Notes: generated from the letters alone by a model not told the origin. 64,000 nt of DNA from Ctena decussata (GCA_963989385.1 OZ022506.1:3265415-3329414), one strand, 5' to 3'. Shown: positions 1-11,723, numbered from the stretch's first letter. Translations and numbers: made by a program.

Positions 1-31
1 AACGAGGTCATGGTGTCTCCCATAAAACTTT

Positions 32-203
32 TTAACTGTTGAACATTCCGAGCTTTGCTCTGTGATAGCCTCGTGTCAATAATTTACGGGTGAGCAGCTT
101 TTCTCTATCAACAAAGTATTGATATGTGGAACAGCCTCTGGCATAGCAGACTAGCTGAGAGACATAAACTCCGTATGCAGGTGACATAGAGGATACCATG
201 TTA
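32..203 (-). pseudogene. Fragment of a reverse-transcriptase-like ORF (copy A)
   Basis: Minus-strand translation gives a piece with YGVYVSQLVCYAR followed by a basic stretch (LTRKLLTRGYHRAKL). It aligns with the YGVYISQLIRFAR region of the longer retroelement ORF at 10632-11330, so it is a relative of that protein, downstream of the catalytic RT core. A hairpin MITE interrupts it at about 204-322. It has no start codon of its own and is a dead fragment. The duplicate lies at 49501-49672. Confidence 0.6.
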
Positions 204-327
204 GTGTCTTTTGATATCAAGTTTATCAGGCAAGACCAGAAACAGCGTAGGAATGGCGAGGCTTGCCGAGCCAGTCCGACGTGTTTCTGGTCGAGCCTGA
301 TAAACTTGATATCAAAAGACACTTACA
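199..327. mobile_element. Hairpin MITE (copy A)
   Basis: A 27-bp arm starting at 204 (gtgtcttttgatatcaag...) is repeated as its exact reverse complement ending at 322, and the symmetry extends imperfectly a few bases outwards. The roughly 65-bp centre is not symmetric. Such a fold-back with no coding capacity fits a MITE. It sits inside the reverse-transcriptase fragment. Confidence 0.7.
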
Positions 328-1305
328 TTGTTTTCTATTTATCATGCATCATAAGAAGATTTATGGCGTAAAGAGCGGCAAACAAATGATAAGCAAAAGC
401 AGTTTTGTCCGAACTTGCTGACGTCGGGAACGCTTTATGACGTAAGTCGATGACGTCATTTAACCAATCGAACGTTGTTATCACGGTCAACGTCAGTATT
501 TAGCGAATCGTCTTCAGAGATCGCTTCTAAAGGCATGGCCTGATAACATTCGCGCATGCGCAGATCTACATTAACATGATATCACATCATGTTATCATAC
601 CACTGTTATCAGGTGAGTTTTGCAGCAGGTGCATGATAAAAAGAAATATTTCTACTCAAAAATGTTGACTATGGGCAAATTGAAGACATTCATGAGCAGT
701 AAGTGCAAGTTTCGCAAGTGTAAGGCTTTGCAGCTCAATTTCCCTCTTAATTGCATGACGGTGGATTTGGTCTAAGACTCACTGTTGGTTCCGAAATAAA
801 CCGTTTATCATCAGACTGTAGCCTGATTCTACATGTATTTCCTTGGTCGTTTCATATATTGATTTTTGCCTCAAGTTTGAGCAATTCGGAGCTAGAGGTG
901 CATGCAGTGTTACCAGGTTGTATCATTGCACATAATCAGACTAAATAAAACCAGGTCTCCCATTTTCGTTTCCTGTGCACTCAAAGGAATTTCCTTCAGA
1001 CTTAATTTTAGTTTTACTGCAGCTGCTGTTAAGCTTTAAAATCTCCGTTTTTTCATCACAGTGCAGATTAAACATTGCCTGGTCCTTTGGGATCATTCAG
1101 CTCATTTTGATTCAGTTGGACAATAAATTTTCGCTGAAGCCAGTGCTATTGGCTTTGCCAGGGTTTCCAGACTTCTTTTCTGCACAGAGACACTCAGCTG
1201 AATCGAGTCTGCTTCTTTCGTTTCTGTGATGCTTTTCTTGCTGTCAAAAGATTTATTTTTGTTTTGACTTCATTTCACTTGTGAATTTTAGTGGTCAGAT
1301 ATGAT

Positions 1306-1545
1306 AATTGAGCCGCAACGCGTGAAAACCAACAAAGTGGTTGTGCACATATAGCAGACTTCGATTAGCCTGGGCATCCGCCCAATATGACCCGAGTCTA
1401 CGTAAGCGCTTAAAGAGTGCATAAGGGTCTGAGCTACCTCCATGTGGACAGCAAAGACTCTGATCAGATTGGGCGGATGCCCAGGCTGATCTGAGTCTGC
1501 TCTAGGCGCACAACCTCTTTGTTGGTTTACTTAGTCGCGCCAGTT
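1306..1545. mobile_element. GAGCCGC-ended MITE, diverged (copy A)
   Basis: Imperfect terminal inverted repeats: attgagccgcaacgcg... on the left and ...acttagtcgcgccagt on the right. Better-preserved inner arms follow (ccaacaaagtggttgtgc against gcacaacctctttgttgg, and gcctgggcatccgcccaa against its complement). It is the same family as 7801-8044, which has cleaner ends. No ORF. Duplicate at 50931-51170. Confidence 0.75.
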
Positions 1546-2910
1546 ATATAGTTTGTTTGTTCAGTGATACAGAGAAACCGACATTTATAGAAGTTAGTAA
1601 ACTTTTAATGAAAAAAAAACAAAAAAAAAATCAGGTTACCTTATCCTTGGGGTCTGTATTCATTGCGGCGGACTATGTGGGTCCATCAAACATCATTTTA
1701 TGATTAGGCTAACGAGTAAACCACTTCTAACACATTGTGAATCATCACCTATGCAAGTCTAATATCAATAACTGTAAAGTTTCAAAGGAATGAGAAAGAC
1801 AGGTCAAAGCAAACAATGCAGACCCATAGCAGACTGCTTTGGACCAGGGTCTACACTGTTTACCATTTCGCATACATCTTTGGGATGCTTTTATTAAATG
1901 CTAAGCCTGACTGGCCCATTTAAGCTTAAGTATGGTGACATATAAGGTGCCCCAATATCTAGCAGTTTAACGGCCCATTTGAATCAAATATGTCTCACTA
2001 GCCTTACCAGCTATAATTTATGATAGGCGGGCAGATAAATGCTCCCTAAATGAAAATAAACAAACAAATTCAGAGAATGTGTGTCCCCCGCCATTATTGT
2101 TTATTTCAATTAAAGGACATGTCAATGAAAACAAAACTGTCATTAAAATGTATTTGGAAATAAAATGTCAATTTAATCATTAAAGCAGTGTCTATTAGAA
2201 CTTAAAAAGAGTGAGCCGAAAGCCTGAAATTACTAAAAAAAAGTAATGGATTGATATCTTAAGAAAGCACATATACGTCGGGTGATCATTAAGTAATGGA
2301 AACACCTTCGTAGATAAGCTGATTTTATACAGAAACAGGTATCCTTCATGTAACTCCAAAGAGTGTCTTTTCAGCTTTCGAATATATGTTTGAAATCAAA
2401 ATTTAAACGTGTTACCATAGCAAGATATGACGTCACGTTCATGCCGGGTACCACGTGTGTTTTTGTTCGACGTCATTTAGGTAAGGAGGTGTTTTTATTA
2501 TGCTCATTATGTACGAAATGTAAAGAGATATTGAAAATTTAGCAACACTTTCTGTTATAGTTAGGTTTTGGCTCTAGAAACTCACATATCATAATTGTTA
2601 ATGAAAATGTTCTGAAATCTGGCATTAATCAAAGCTAAAGCAGGGGTTGAAATAATTAATTTTTAGGGAATTTGATATTTTATTCAGTAATATCAAGCAT
2701 AATCTAAAGTTTATTGATCGGTTATCAAGTACAAGATAATTTTGGTTCTTTCTGCTATACAATTCTCCCAAGACTCTGCTTGTTAAAGTGCAATGACGTC
2801 ACAATTCCGGTCCCTATGGCTTAAAATCGGCGAAAAAACGTCAAATTTTGCTTAATCAAAAGTCATTCATGGTCTGTATTTCTGCCAGGTTTGAGTGCAA
2901 GACAAGAATA

Positions 2911-3100
2911 ATGATAAAAGTTTAGATCCTTTAAGAGCAAAGAAAACATTCATAAGTAAGAAGTTGGGCCATACCGCGGTTTCGGCTATTCAAGCCTCAT
3001 CAGTGACCCTTTAAATCTGGCACAAGGAGCCAGAGGAAAAAAACAGTAAATTTGCAGGTTTAACATGGCAGTCGTCTCAAAGACTGATATATATGATGGA
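2911..3100. repeat. 190-bp block present only in duplication copy A
   Basis: Sequence on both sides matches 52500-52530 continuously, but these 190 bases are missing there. I see no clear target-site duplication or inverted repeats at the edges, so a deletion in copy B is as likely as an insertion in A. It contains no convincing ORF. Confidence 0.7.
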
Positions 3101-3489
3101 CCTATATATTTCTTTACGTATGTGAGACTTGCATCAAGCCATCACACACCTTTATCCATTCTTTGTTAGTTACCAGCAGCACATATACATGGAAATATGC
3201 AAAAATATAGAGACTAAACAATTAGAAGTTTAAGGCATCGTTGCCATGGCAACGATAGTCCTTAAAAATACTTTAGAACTTAATTATATGTCATATGCTT
3301 GCTTCTTAGGTTTATATATCTGGAGTACTGTTTTGAAACATAGCTAATGAAATAAGTGCTAGTTTCCATTATTTAATGATCAATCCTCGTATAATGTTAT
3401 GTGTGAAGAAAAAAATGCACCATTTTTTTACTAGACCTAGTTTAAAAGTTTCCTAATAAAAGTAGCACCATCGTTTTACTAAAGCCTGA

Positions 3490-4780
3490 GGTAGCCTCCA
3501 AAACCTGAGGTACCCTCTATCTATTCAGTTTGGTAGTGAAAACGCTTGAAAAAAGACTAAGGTCAAGTAGCAGAAAAAGTGACAAAAATATAAAATTTAG
3601 GATTATATTTAAACCACATGCATATCTTCAGACCATGACCAAAGCATCTATACAGTTTAAAAGGAATCGGCATAAAACTGTAGGAGGAGTAGCGCACATA
3701 AGGTACCCTCTATTTATTCAGTTTGATAGTAAAAACGCCTGAAAAAAGACTAAGTTCAACTAGCAGAAAAAGTAACTAACAATAATTTTAGGATCATATC
3801 TAAACCAGATGCATATATCAAGACCATGACCAAAAACCTGTGAAGTTTGAAAGGAATCAGCATAAAACTGTAGGAGGAGTTGCACACACAATGAATCCAC
3901 TATCTATTCACTTTAATAGTAAAACTGTATAAAAAAAGGGCTAGTTCAACTTCGAGAAAAAGTAATAAATAATGTGAGGATTATATACAAACCACATGCA
4001 TATCTTCACACCATGGTCAAAACACCTGTGAAGTTTCAAAGGAATCGGCTTAAAACTGTAGGAGGATTTGCACACACAAGGTACCCATTATCTATTCACT
4101 TTGATAGTAAAAATGTATGAAAAATGGTTAAGTTCAATTTGCATAAAAGTAATAAAAAATAACGTGAGGATTATATCCAAACCTCATGCATATTTTCAAA
4201 CCATGACAAATTTACCTGTGAAATTTCAAAGGAATCGGCATAAAACTGTAGGAGGAGTTGCGCACACAAGGTACCCACTATCTAGTCACTATGATAGTAA
4301 AAACGCCTAAAAAGGACTAAGTTCCATTTGAAGAAAAAGTAATAAAAAATAATGCGAGGATTATATCCATATCACATGCATATTTTCAGACCTTGACCAA
4401 AACGCCTGTGAAGTTTCAAAGGCATCGGCATAAAACTGTTGGAGGAGTTGTGCACACAACGTACCCACTCTCTAGTCATTTTGATAGTAAAAACGCCTAA
4501 AAATTACTAAGTTCAACTTGGGGAAAAAAAGTAATAAAAAATAATCTCAGGATTATATCCAAACCACATGCATATCTTCAGACCATTACAAAAACAGCTG
4601 TAAAGGTTCGAAAGAATCGGCATAAAACTGTAGGAGAAGTTGCGCACACAAGGTACCTACTACTTTAGGGGGACGGAAGGACGGAAATAAGGACGGAAGG
4701 ACGGAATGCCGAAAACTATGTTCCTCCGCTTTTCTTCGAAAAGGCGGGAGACAATAACATAAACTAGGAACTTTAACAAT
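3490..4780. repeat. Tandem array, unit about 190 bp, with GGACGGAA tail (copy A)
   Basis: The phrase ctgtaggaggagttgc recurs near 3678, 3869, 4056, 4245, 4435 and 4628, giving a period of about 187-193 bp. Each unit also has a gatagtaaaaacgcc block and an accacatgcatat block. The array ends in a GGACGGAA-rich microsatellite (4672-4708). Tandem cores linked to ACGG-type microsatellites are described for the bivalve pearl elements, and I assign this by resemblance only. Short ORFs in it are repeat artefacts. Confidence 0.85.
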
Positions 4781-5025
4781 AACAACAATCTTGTTTTCCT
4801 ACAACAATGTATTTGGTCAGATAAATAATAAATGTAACTGAGTAGATGCTCTACATAGACATATAAAACACTATAAATATATTTATTTACAACCATGGAG
4901 TCACTATATAGTGTAAAATAGATATCTATTATGCAAAGAATTAAAATATCAAAACTATTCCGACGAAACAGCGCTAAAACTCTTTTAAATATTTAAAATA
5001 AAATTTACTTTCAAATGTGTATGTA

Positions 5026-6655
5026 CGAGGGTCATTCAGAAATAGTGTAAATGAGTCTGCCATTCCTTGGAATGTTGACCGATTTCTAAAATGTATGTCT
5101 TATCGTTTAGGTTTACATATCACCCAATGGCCTTTACTAAAACAAATTGAGTCACTGGTATTTTCTTCAAAATATGCCTTGAAAATTGTTGTAAGAGTAA
5201 GGACACTGAGTAGAAACGGACGGAATATTTATAAGAAGACAAATTCATATCGCCTTAACTCTGGATAACAAGCAGCTCTGGATTGATACGTACCTATATG
5301 ATCTGTTACACTGAAAATATTCCAAAATGAAAAGCATTGTATCAGCTTTGCTAAAACATGAGGTTTGCCCTGCAAAGTAGGCTAATCATGGAACAATGCG
5401 CATTTTCTGATGACGTCACTTCCTGTGCTTAATTGAAATGTATATTAAGCTGGTTAAACTTTGGTTTTGAGGTCAATTTAAGTGAAAGTGAATGTTTGAT
5501 GACAGATATGAAACAAAAAATAAATTAAAATTGATTCGTCATGCTTTCTTTCTGTTATAAATTTTCTTTTACGGCACCTTATGCTCTTTTGTAAGTGGCC
5601 TACCTGATTTTTTACGATAAGTTTCCCCACTCCTCCACATATTTCAGTGTCAGTATGTCATATAAAATAACAAGTTTTTCAAGTCTTTATGTATTAATTT
5701 GGTTTTAGATATGGCCTTCTAATTTTTGGCATTTGATTTATTGATTTGTTGTTTTACGTCCACGGTCAACAACTATGGTCATGTCGGGACGGTCAGTTAA
5801 CCTAACCACACTATTCCTGGGCAGGCTTAGACCTCCTAAGCGGTTAACCAGTACTAAGTGCACATTTTTTGCCAGCAACTGACAACTGCCCTTCTTGAAT
5901 CAGCGGAAGGAGAAACGAAAGTATGTAGCCTGACCGGGTATCGAACCCAGGACCTCTGACTTATGAGTCAGGTGCCCTACCGATTGCGCTACGCGGCCCG
6001 GCATTTAACAAAGTTAAATATATTTAGCCTGTGTCGTTTTATTAGAAGACAATTTCACTTTATTATTTTGTATTTTACATGAATTGCTGCTCTTTTGCAA
6101 CTTCCGGCGTGGAGTTTGCACACGTATCTTCCAGTTTCATCAGTGATTTGATGCCAGTCGTAACAAAATATAGTGACCTAATCATTTAAGTAATAAAATG
6201 ACTGTCATTTATTGAAATTGGATGTGGATAAGTCAAAAAACACAATTCATTGGTATAATGCATTTATAATAATTTTGCATTTATGACCAAAAAGCAGGGA
6301 AAATATCATGTATTATGTTACTGGTCTAGAATCTGGAAACGATTTCTGTATACATTTCTTATTTTACATTTAAAAGAACAGTATTACGGGTTTCTTCATT
6401 AAAATTTATCATTTTCTCATCGACAAAACAGCAACAGAACACAAGAGACCTTTAGTGAAAATGTAGAGTTTTCAGTATCCACTCCCTTATGAAGTATAAG
6501 CACGTGCGGTCATGCACGAGGGACTTTGAAATTCTTTTAACTCATACCATTCTAAAGCACTTTAATTTACCTTTCCAATGATATATAGAACCACTGCTAA
6601 ATATCAGCCAATAGACTATCTTGAGATCATTTACATTATTTCTAAAATGCCCTCG
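5026..6655. mobile_element. Non-autonomous mariner-like DNA element holding a SINE (copy A)
   Basis: The left end cgagggtcattcagaaatag and the right end (reverse complement cgagggcattttagaaataa) form inverted repeats of about 30 bp flanked by TA on both sides, as expected for the Tc1/mariner group. No transposase ORF survives. A tRNA-derived SINE (5737-6000) is inserted inside. The duplicate is 58466-60098. Confidence 0.65.
5737..6000 (-). mobile_element. tRNA-derived SINE (copy A)
   Basis: On the minus strand it starts with a tRNA-like head with CCGGGCCGCGTAGCGCA, a CAT-containing anticodon-like region, and a B box within GGTTCGATACCCGG (single mismatches allowed). A conserved body follows (cttagtactggttaaccgc ... 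ctgaccgtcccgacatgacc) and then the 3' end near gattgatttgttg. Elements of the same body lie at 27346-27570 (plus) and 33750-34035 (minus). The head is too degenerate to be a working tRNA gene. Confidence 0.8.
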
Positions 6656-7242
6656 TACAAAGTATTGAGGGCTAAATGAAAAAAAAACATATGATATTAT
6701 GAAACATTTAAAAACACTGACTATATGCACACTAGTGAACAAACTGAGGATACATCATGGTCTGTTTGATTGGTTAAAGGTGTGTTTCGTTATTAACAAG
6801 CTCTCTCTCAGTCATTTCTCGACGATAAAAGTTGAATTTTATGAAGCTTTACATGATAAAGCATATAAATGAAATTTATTTCTTTTAGTATCAGAAATGT
6901 CATCACAAGATGTGCGTTTTAATTCGCAAGAAATCCACTGGGTTTTGTCGTTCGAGCTCCTCCGCTAAAATTGAGAAGTAGTTAATGTATATGCTTCTAG
7001 CATTATGCTAATGGTTTGATCACATGACGTCGTTGCTATTCAGTGGATAACGTCGTGTCATAAAAATCGTATGACCACACGTGTAATAACACTTTGGCTC
7101 ATGTGATAACACTTTGGCGCGTACATGTAACGCCATTGACAACGTCCATGTCAACAATGATTTTTCTTTTTAAAATTATGTTCAATTGAAGGCGTTAAAA
7201 TCTCATTTTAAAGGGTCATATGATAAACAGAATCTTAGACTT

Positions 7243-7313
7243 GTGGTCATTTCATATGAAATTTATGAAAATCGCCGAAGGCTCGTTTCATAAATTTCAT
7301 ATGAAATGACCAC
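7243..7313. repeat. Palindrome, 28-bp perfect arms (copy A)
   Basis: The arm gtggtcatttcatatgaaat... (7243-7270) is followed after a 15-base spacer by its exact reverse complement (7286-7313). The surrounding 7220-7335 is loosely symmetric too. In copy B (60702-60772) one arm carries a substitution. Confidence 0.85.
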
Positions 7314-7350
7314 TCGTGTGAGATCCTGTTTGTCTCATTAATGAAAGTCT

Positions 7351-7451
7351 AGGGTTTCCAAAATCAACAACTCAGCCTATAAAGCCGGTTTTGCCTAATA
7401 AGGTGGCTTAACGGTGTAAAAAGCTGAGTTGATAATTGATTCGGAAACCCT
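7351..7451. mobile_element. Short fold-back element, about 100 bp (copy A)
   Basis: The ends agggtttcc and ggaaaccct are reverse complements, followed inwards by caactcagc and gctgagttg. Size and symmetry fit a small MITE. The duplicate is 60810-60909. Confidence 0.6.
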
Positions 7452-7800
7452 TCAGACAACCAGACCTATAATCAGTCGTTGAAAATTTTGTAATTCTACT
7501 GCAGATTCTGATTTCTTTCTGCCTCTGTTGCATACATTCTTTTCTTTTTCTAGCCTCTCTCTTTTTCGTCTGAAAAGAAGTTCAGTTGAAATACCAAAAA
7601 TGTCAACATTCTGCAAATACACAACCAACACCTGTGGAAAATTTATTTTAGGGAGACAATTTGCTAGAAACATATACAACTGACAGATCTTTCTGTATCT
7701 ATTTTCGTTAAATTTTTAAGTTTCAAGAAGCATCAACGATTTATAAAAAGGGTACAATACATAATGGAGAAGCTTTAAGAAAGTATTTCTACACTAATAT

Positions 7801-8044
7801 AATTGAGCCGCAACACGAGAAAACCAACACAGTGGTTGTGCGCCAAGCGCAGACTCAGATCAGCCTGGGCATCCGCCCAGTCTGATCAGAGTCGTCACTG
7901 TCCGCATGGAGGTAGCTTAGACCCTTAGCTACCCTTTAAGCGCTTAGCGAAGTGTCTGATCAGACTTAGCAGATGTCCAGCCTGATCTTAGTCAGCGCTG
8001 GGCGCACAACCACTTTGTTGGTTTTCTCGTGTCGCGGCTCAATT
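7801..8044. mobile_element. GAGCCGC-ended MITE, well preserved (copy A)
   Basis: Terminal inverted repeats aattgagccgcaacacgag and ctcgtgtcgcggctcaatt pair with one mismatch, followed by ccaacacagtggttgtgcgc against gcgcacaaccactttgttgg. About 244 bp with no ORF. It is the reference copy for the family also seen at 1306-1545, 50931-51170 and 61258-61489. Confidence 0.8.
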
Positions 8045-8397
8045 AATTATTCTACTTCAGTGAAGAAGCATAAATTGCCAACAATTACCTTCTTTATAGC
8101 ACGTTGCTACACGAGACGAATTTTAAGTCCTGTTTAGCTACTTACGCACTAACGTTAGACGTTTTTTTCGTGGAACTGATTTTGAATTTTTAGACATTCT
8201 TAAGGAGCTCATAGACTCAGAATAAGATCCGGCTGCTATGAAGAAAATATGTTGCGTACTATAACTACTCTGGCATTGATAGAATGCAGTTTACTTTTCA
8301 AACTGCAAGCATATTGTTTTCGCGTAAAAAATCGTCACTACCAGAATAACTGCCTTTATTTTCTTTTGTTTATTTTCTGTCAGTGTATCCTTTGAAA

Positions 8398-8742
8398 ATT
8401 TAAGGAGTAACTACACTTCAGGAACTGACTGACCCAGATCCCAAACCCTATCCCCAACATCAAAGGGAAAGATTGACAAAGACATCCCAACAAACAATAA
8501 ATTACAAGTGATAAGCCGAGTCAGCAGCTCTTTCTCAAATAGATGGCAACTCAGCTATCTTTATTGACTTAAATAATTTAGACCAACAGACGGGTTACAA
8601 CGGACAAAGCAAATTATATAAAAAAAAACATTTAACAATTATTTTTACCTATTTTCTATTTTCATGATAGAAGGGTTAAACTGAGAACACAATAAATCAA
8701 ACAGCACCGAACATAAAACAAATGCAACCGCAACAAAAGTAT
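8398..8742. other. Gene-free stretch with a faint retroelement-tail relic
   Basis: Around 8505-8575 the wording gccgagtcagcagctctttctcaaa resembles the gtgagcagcttgttcccaaa segment of the repeated retroelement tail at 10.1 kb, so this may be a very old copy. Nothing else is recognisable. It replaces the tandem array found at the equivalent point of copy B. Confidence 0.35.
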
Positions 8743-9063
8743 AACTTTGACAAACATGTGTGGACAAAAAGAAAAAGGAACAAATACAGGGAAAACAAAC
8801 AGGGAAAAGCCGGTTTCTGTTGCCACAATCCAATTTCAATTTGTCGCTGTCAACCTGCATATCAAATATAGTTTCTACCTTAAACGTGGAGATATCTGTG
8901 AAGAAAAAGTGTTTCGGACTAACGGAAGGACGGACGAATGAACGGACGGATGGACGGAACTTCGGATAGATGTAAACCAGTATACCATCTTCCCATTTCC
9001 TTTTAAAGCGGGGCATGATAAGTATGTCAACCTATATATATGTTCCTTTGCCATCTCCCTTCC
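8743..9063. repeat. Microsatellite-tailed element end
   Basis: Contains one unit related to the roughly 165-bp repeats of 38.2-39.2 kb (acaaatacaggga ... caacctgcatatcaaatat), then a GGACGGACGAATGAACGG run (about 8925-8957) and a short unique tail. The same sequence occurs at 63680-64000. It ends about 20 bases beyond the stop codon of the Mieap-like last exon, so it may supply that gene's 3' untranslated region. Confidence 0.65.
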
Positions 9064-9082
9064 ACACGGTCGTCGAGGGTAC

Positions 9083-9784
9083 TTAATGTCTGTTTTCTGC
9101 TCTTGCTGTTTGTGAATTCATTTGGGAAGATTTTGCACTTGGTCTTTTTCCAGCATCAGATTTTGGTCTGCCATTTGACGTAGCTGGAGTCTGATGTTGT
9201 ATTGCCTGTACGTTGACGTTAATCACTAGTTTTTGTGGCTTAGGGCCTTCCCGCTTACTTTTCCCTGACCCTTTATGCCCGTCCGTTCTTACTTCTTGGC
9301 TAGCATTTCTTGCAGGTTCGTTGTAAGACGTTCGTTTATTTGGCATGGTGTATGCAAAACCTTTCTGTCCCGATGTGAGTGCCTTAATATCGCCTTGCTT
9401 ACTCTTTTCTGACATTTCTTGCTTCTGTTCGTTGGCTTCAGTGCCTCTTTGGTCATCAGCTACATCTGGTGTTTTGCCGGGTGCTTGCTTTTTTTGAATC
9501 TTATCTTGCTGTCCTTGTGCGATTCCCTTTGCTAAAATAGGACCATCTTTGTGGAGGTATAATGGTGGCCAGACAACATACGCAAAACGTGATCCAGCCT
9601 TTGTATATGCTTTGTATATGGTGTTATCAAATGTACTATCTGGATTGTCCGAAACGTTATCAATATAAACCTGAGGATCTTGGACGCACATGAGCATGCA
9701 AATATCAAACGTTTCTTCTGTAAATTTCTGCACACTATTCCTCTCTGCTTCTGACAGTATTGAACTTAGCTTGGTGTCCATTAT
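9083..9784 (-). CDS. Mitochondria-eating protein-like, terminal exon (Mieap C-terminal domain)
   Basis: The first about 95 residues match the end of the Mieap/SPATA18 C-terminal domain: FTEETFDICMLMCVQDPQVY, FDNTIYKAYTKAG, then VVWPPLYLHKDGPILAKGIA. In vertebrates Mieap is a p53-induced protein involved in mitochondrial quality control; function here is inferred from the domain. The remaining about 135 residues are a low-complexity tail rich in Lys, Gln, Ser and Asn. The exon probably starts at 9784 after ...attattctttag, giving ATA ATG GAC in phase 0, and the previous exon (12782-12703) also ends in phase 0. The ATG at 9781 is therefore internal. The frame is open to a stop at 9083, and a microsatellite-tailed repeat begins about 20 bases past it. 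Confidence 0.78.
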   Translation of the reverse strand: MMDTKLSSILSEAERNSVQKFTEETFDICMLMCVQDPQVYIDNVSDNPDSTFDNTIYKAYTKAGSRFAYVVWPPLYLHKDGPILAKGIAQGQQDKIQKKQAPGKTPDVADDQRGTEANEQKQEMSEKSKQGDIKALTSGQKGFAYTMPNKRTSYNEPARNASQEVRTDGHKGSGKSKREGPKPQKLVINVNVQAIQHQTPATSNGRPKSDAGKRPSAKSSQMNSQTARAENRH

Positions 9785-10019
9785 CTAAAGAATAATCAAT
9801 GGTATATGTAAGGACCAAGAATAAAAAGCAAAAGTGCATTTTTATTACAACAAATATAACAAACACAGCTTCATCAGATAGTCAATAGTTTAGATGTAAA
9901 CATTGTCTGTCCCGGGTTACATTCTGTACATTGAATGCAAGCTATTGCCCACTGAAATATTTATAAATTGGTAAAGAGAAGATAAGACCCACCTGATTTT
10001 GTCTCATAGAATTAACACA

Positions 10020-11340
10020 AGTAAAAAGTATGCAAAGACCAGGAACTGAAACAATCAAAATCCAAATCCAGCCCTCAAACCATAGTTGGAAACAACTAAG
10101 ATTACAAATAATCAAGATACAGAGAACATATGGCCAACCGAGTGAGCAGCTTGTTCCCAAAAGGTGGTCACTCAGCAACCCAAACCGAACCAAAAATAAT
10201 AAGAACATACATAAGGTAAAACATCACAGAAACTCTGACACCAAAAACAGGCAACAGAGAACCACAACAGAACTACCGCCTTGGAACGGTCAGTAATGAA
10301 TTACTGGGGGGCTTAAATCGATTTTACAGGCCCAACCTCACCCTCAGTTTCTGAAGTGGTACAAAACAGTTAGTTGGTAGTTCGGTTCGCATGATAACCT
10401 TCTAACTCGTCAATCAATCATCACGGTAAACACATAAATCAAATTTCAACACCATGAAGAAGCAAAGACGAGGACTCAACAGATACAACAGGCCGTCTGA
10501 CAGGTGGAGATCCCTGTCCTGCCAAACGACCCCACTGGAAATCTGAAGCAAAAGAAGGTCACCAGTTGAGCCCCGGTGGACCAAGCAACAGACAAAAAGG
10601 CTCCGGTCCCAACCAACTAAAATATATAGCTTTAGGTCGGTGCCATCATAGAGTCTGACGACCGATCCCCCGGTGTGCAATTAAAGAGTGCAGCAAAGTT
10701 ATCAACCGTGATTGGGTTAATCACTAAGCATGCAGACTGTCGCATAACATTTAAATTATAGCCACTACGTTTGTGACGTATTATTATTTTTCGGAATTGA
10801 TCAGAAAAATCAGTCCTACCCTTAATCTTTTTGAATTTGTATACTAAGTCACCATAAAATTCTGGTTCCGATAGGCCTTGGTGTAAAAGAAATTTTAATC
10901 CGACATCAAATTTTGAAACCAATTCATGGTGTCTGCGATAGAATTTAGAAAAAGCCTTTCTAAGCTTATGATACCGATAGCCCTGATGAAGAAGTTTAGC
11001 AGTTAAACATTTATTACGAGCATTAAAGTCATCTACATGACTACACACTCTAGCAAATCTTATAAGTTGAGAAATATACACTCCATAAGAGGGACGACGT
11101 GGAACGTCACCATCCAAAAATGGAAAATTAACTATATCAAAGTCAAAGTCATCACGTTTATCATAAATTTTAGAAGATACAAAACCGTTAGAAATAGATA
11201 GATGTAAATCCAAAAAGGGGGCCTCGGTATCTGAAGTATTAGCTTTATTCAACTTAAGTTCAGGTGGGTAAATTTGGTTAACCATGCTTTCAAAATAAGG
11301 ATTATCAATATTCAGAAGATCGTGATTCACAAAACCACTT
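10020..11340 (-). mobile_element. 5'-truncated retroelement, copy 1 (RT-like ORF end plus 3' UTR)
   Basis: This is the longest copy of a family with a constant end (plus-strand agtaaaaagtatgcaaagac) and variable truncation at the other end, in the pattern of target-primed reverse transcription. Read on the minus strand it holds the last about 230 codons of an ORF (11330-10632) and then about 600 bp of 3' UTR. Related, shorter copies are at 14413-14790, 21192-22467, 30038-30091, 56659-57300 and 63371-63640, all in the same orientation. I found no clear target duplication for this copy. Confidence 0.8.
10632..11330 (-). pseudogene. C-terminal part of a reverse-transcriptase-like protein (Penelope-like?)
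   Basis: The 232-residue frame has PFLDLHLSISNGFVSSKIYDKR near residue 40, then FPFLDGDVPRRPSYGVYISQ and basic helices. A downstream FLDL...YDKR region followed by S-x-GVYISQLIRFAR recalls the thumb region of Penelope-like reverse transcriptases. The catalytic YADD core and any GIY-YIG endonuclease are absent because the copy is truncated. Placement in the Penelope-like group is tentative, and another retroelement class cannot be excluded. The frame is open in copy 1 but broken by a 1-bp insertion in copy 3. Confidence 0.55.
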
Positions 11341-11501
11341 ATATCTAATAAATACCATAACTTTTTAATGAAGCAACATTTTCATAGTAAATATTCTATG
11401 AAGAGGCAGAAAGGAATCTTCATAACATATGCTGTGTTAATGTTGCATTGATACAATTTTCTGCTGAGATCTAGGAATTTCATTAAAGGGTTTGTGTAGT
11501 C

Positions 11502-11723
11502 CTATATCATTTCTGAAGTAGAATTCACAAAAAGTTTATGCTCCTGTAAAATTTTGAAAACGTTCGCAGATACTGAAGATATACAGTTTAAATTTTGTAA
11601 TATTGCCATCGGGGTGCCTTTGTAAAAGCAAGCTCTGTTTTGAATTTTAGTTGTCCTTTTCCGTTTGATAACAAGAGCTTTGGTTATACAATTGTAACAT
11701 TGCACCTGTGGGAAAAATAGCAC
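11502..11723 (-). other. Open frame after a good splice acceptor; possible exon
   Basis: On the minus strand atttttcccacag precedes an open frame beginning GTGCAATGTTAC (about 70 codons, with CYNC and KRKRTTK). The acceptor looks good, but I see no convincing donor and no recognisable domain. It lies between exons 12782-12703 and 9784-9083, which already join in phase 0 without it. It may be chance or an alternative exon. Confidence 0.2.

Larger units (their letters stand above)
1..8397 (+). repeat. Left copy (A) of a large direct segmental duplication
   Basis: This stretch matches 49470-61846 in the same orientation, base for base with scattered differences (about 2-7% in the stretches I compared by eye). 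Homology is already running at base 1, so the true left edge lies outside the window. On the right it stops near 8397 (copy B near 61846). Shared landmarks in order are a reverse-transcriptase fragment, a hairpin MITE, a GAGCCGC MITE, a 190-bp tandem array, a mariner-ended element holding a SINE, two palindromes and a second GAGCCGC MITE. Copy A has 190 bp (2911-3100) that B lacks. It lies downstream of the Mieap-like gene. Confidence 0.93.

Noticed and set aside
3490..4665. CRISPR-like array
   Set aside because: The units are 190 bp and repeat throughout with no unique spacers; a eukaryotic satellite.
5945..6000. Functional tRNA gene on the minus strand
   Set aside because: The anticodon stem-loop has the wrong geometry and SINE body sequence follows directly.
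10030..10296. 88-codon plus-strand frame repeated at 14.4, 21.2 and 56.7 kb
   Set aside because: Lies in the 3' UTR of the repeated retroelement on the opposite strand. It recurs because the element recurs.
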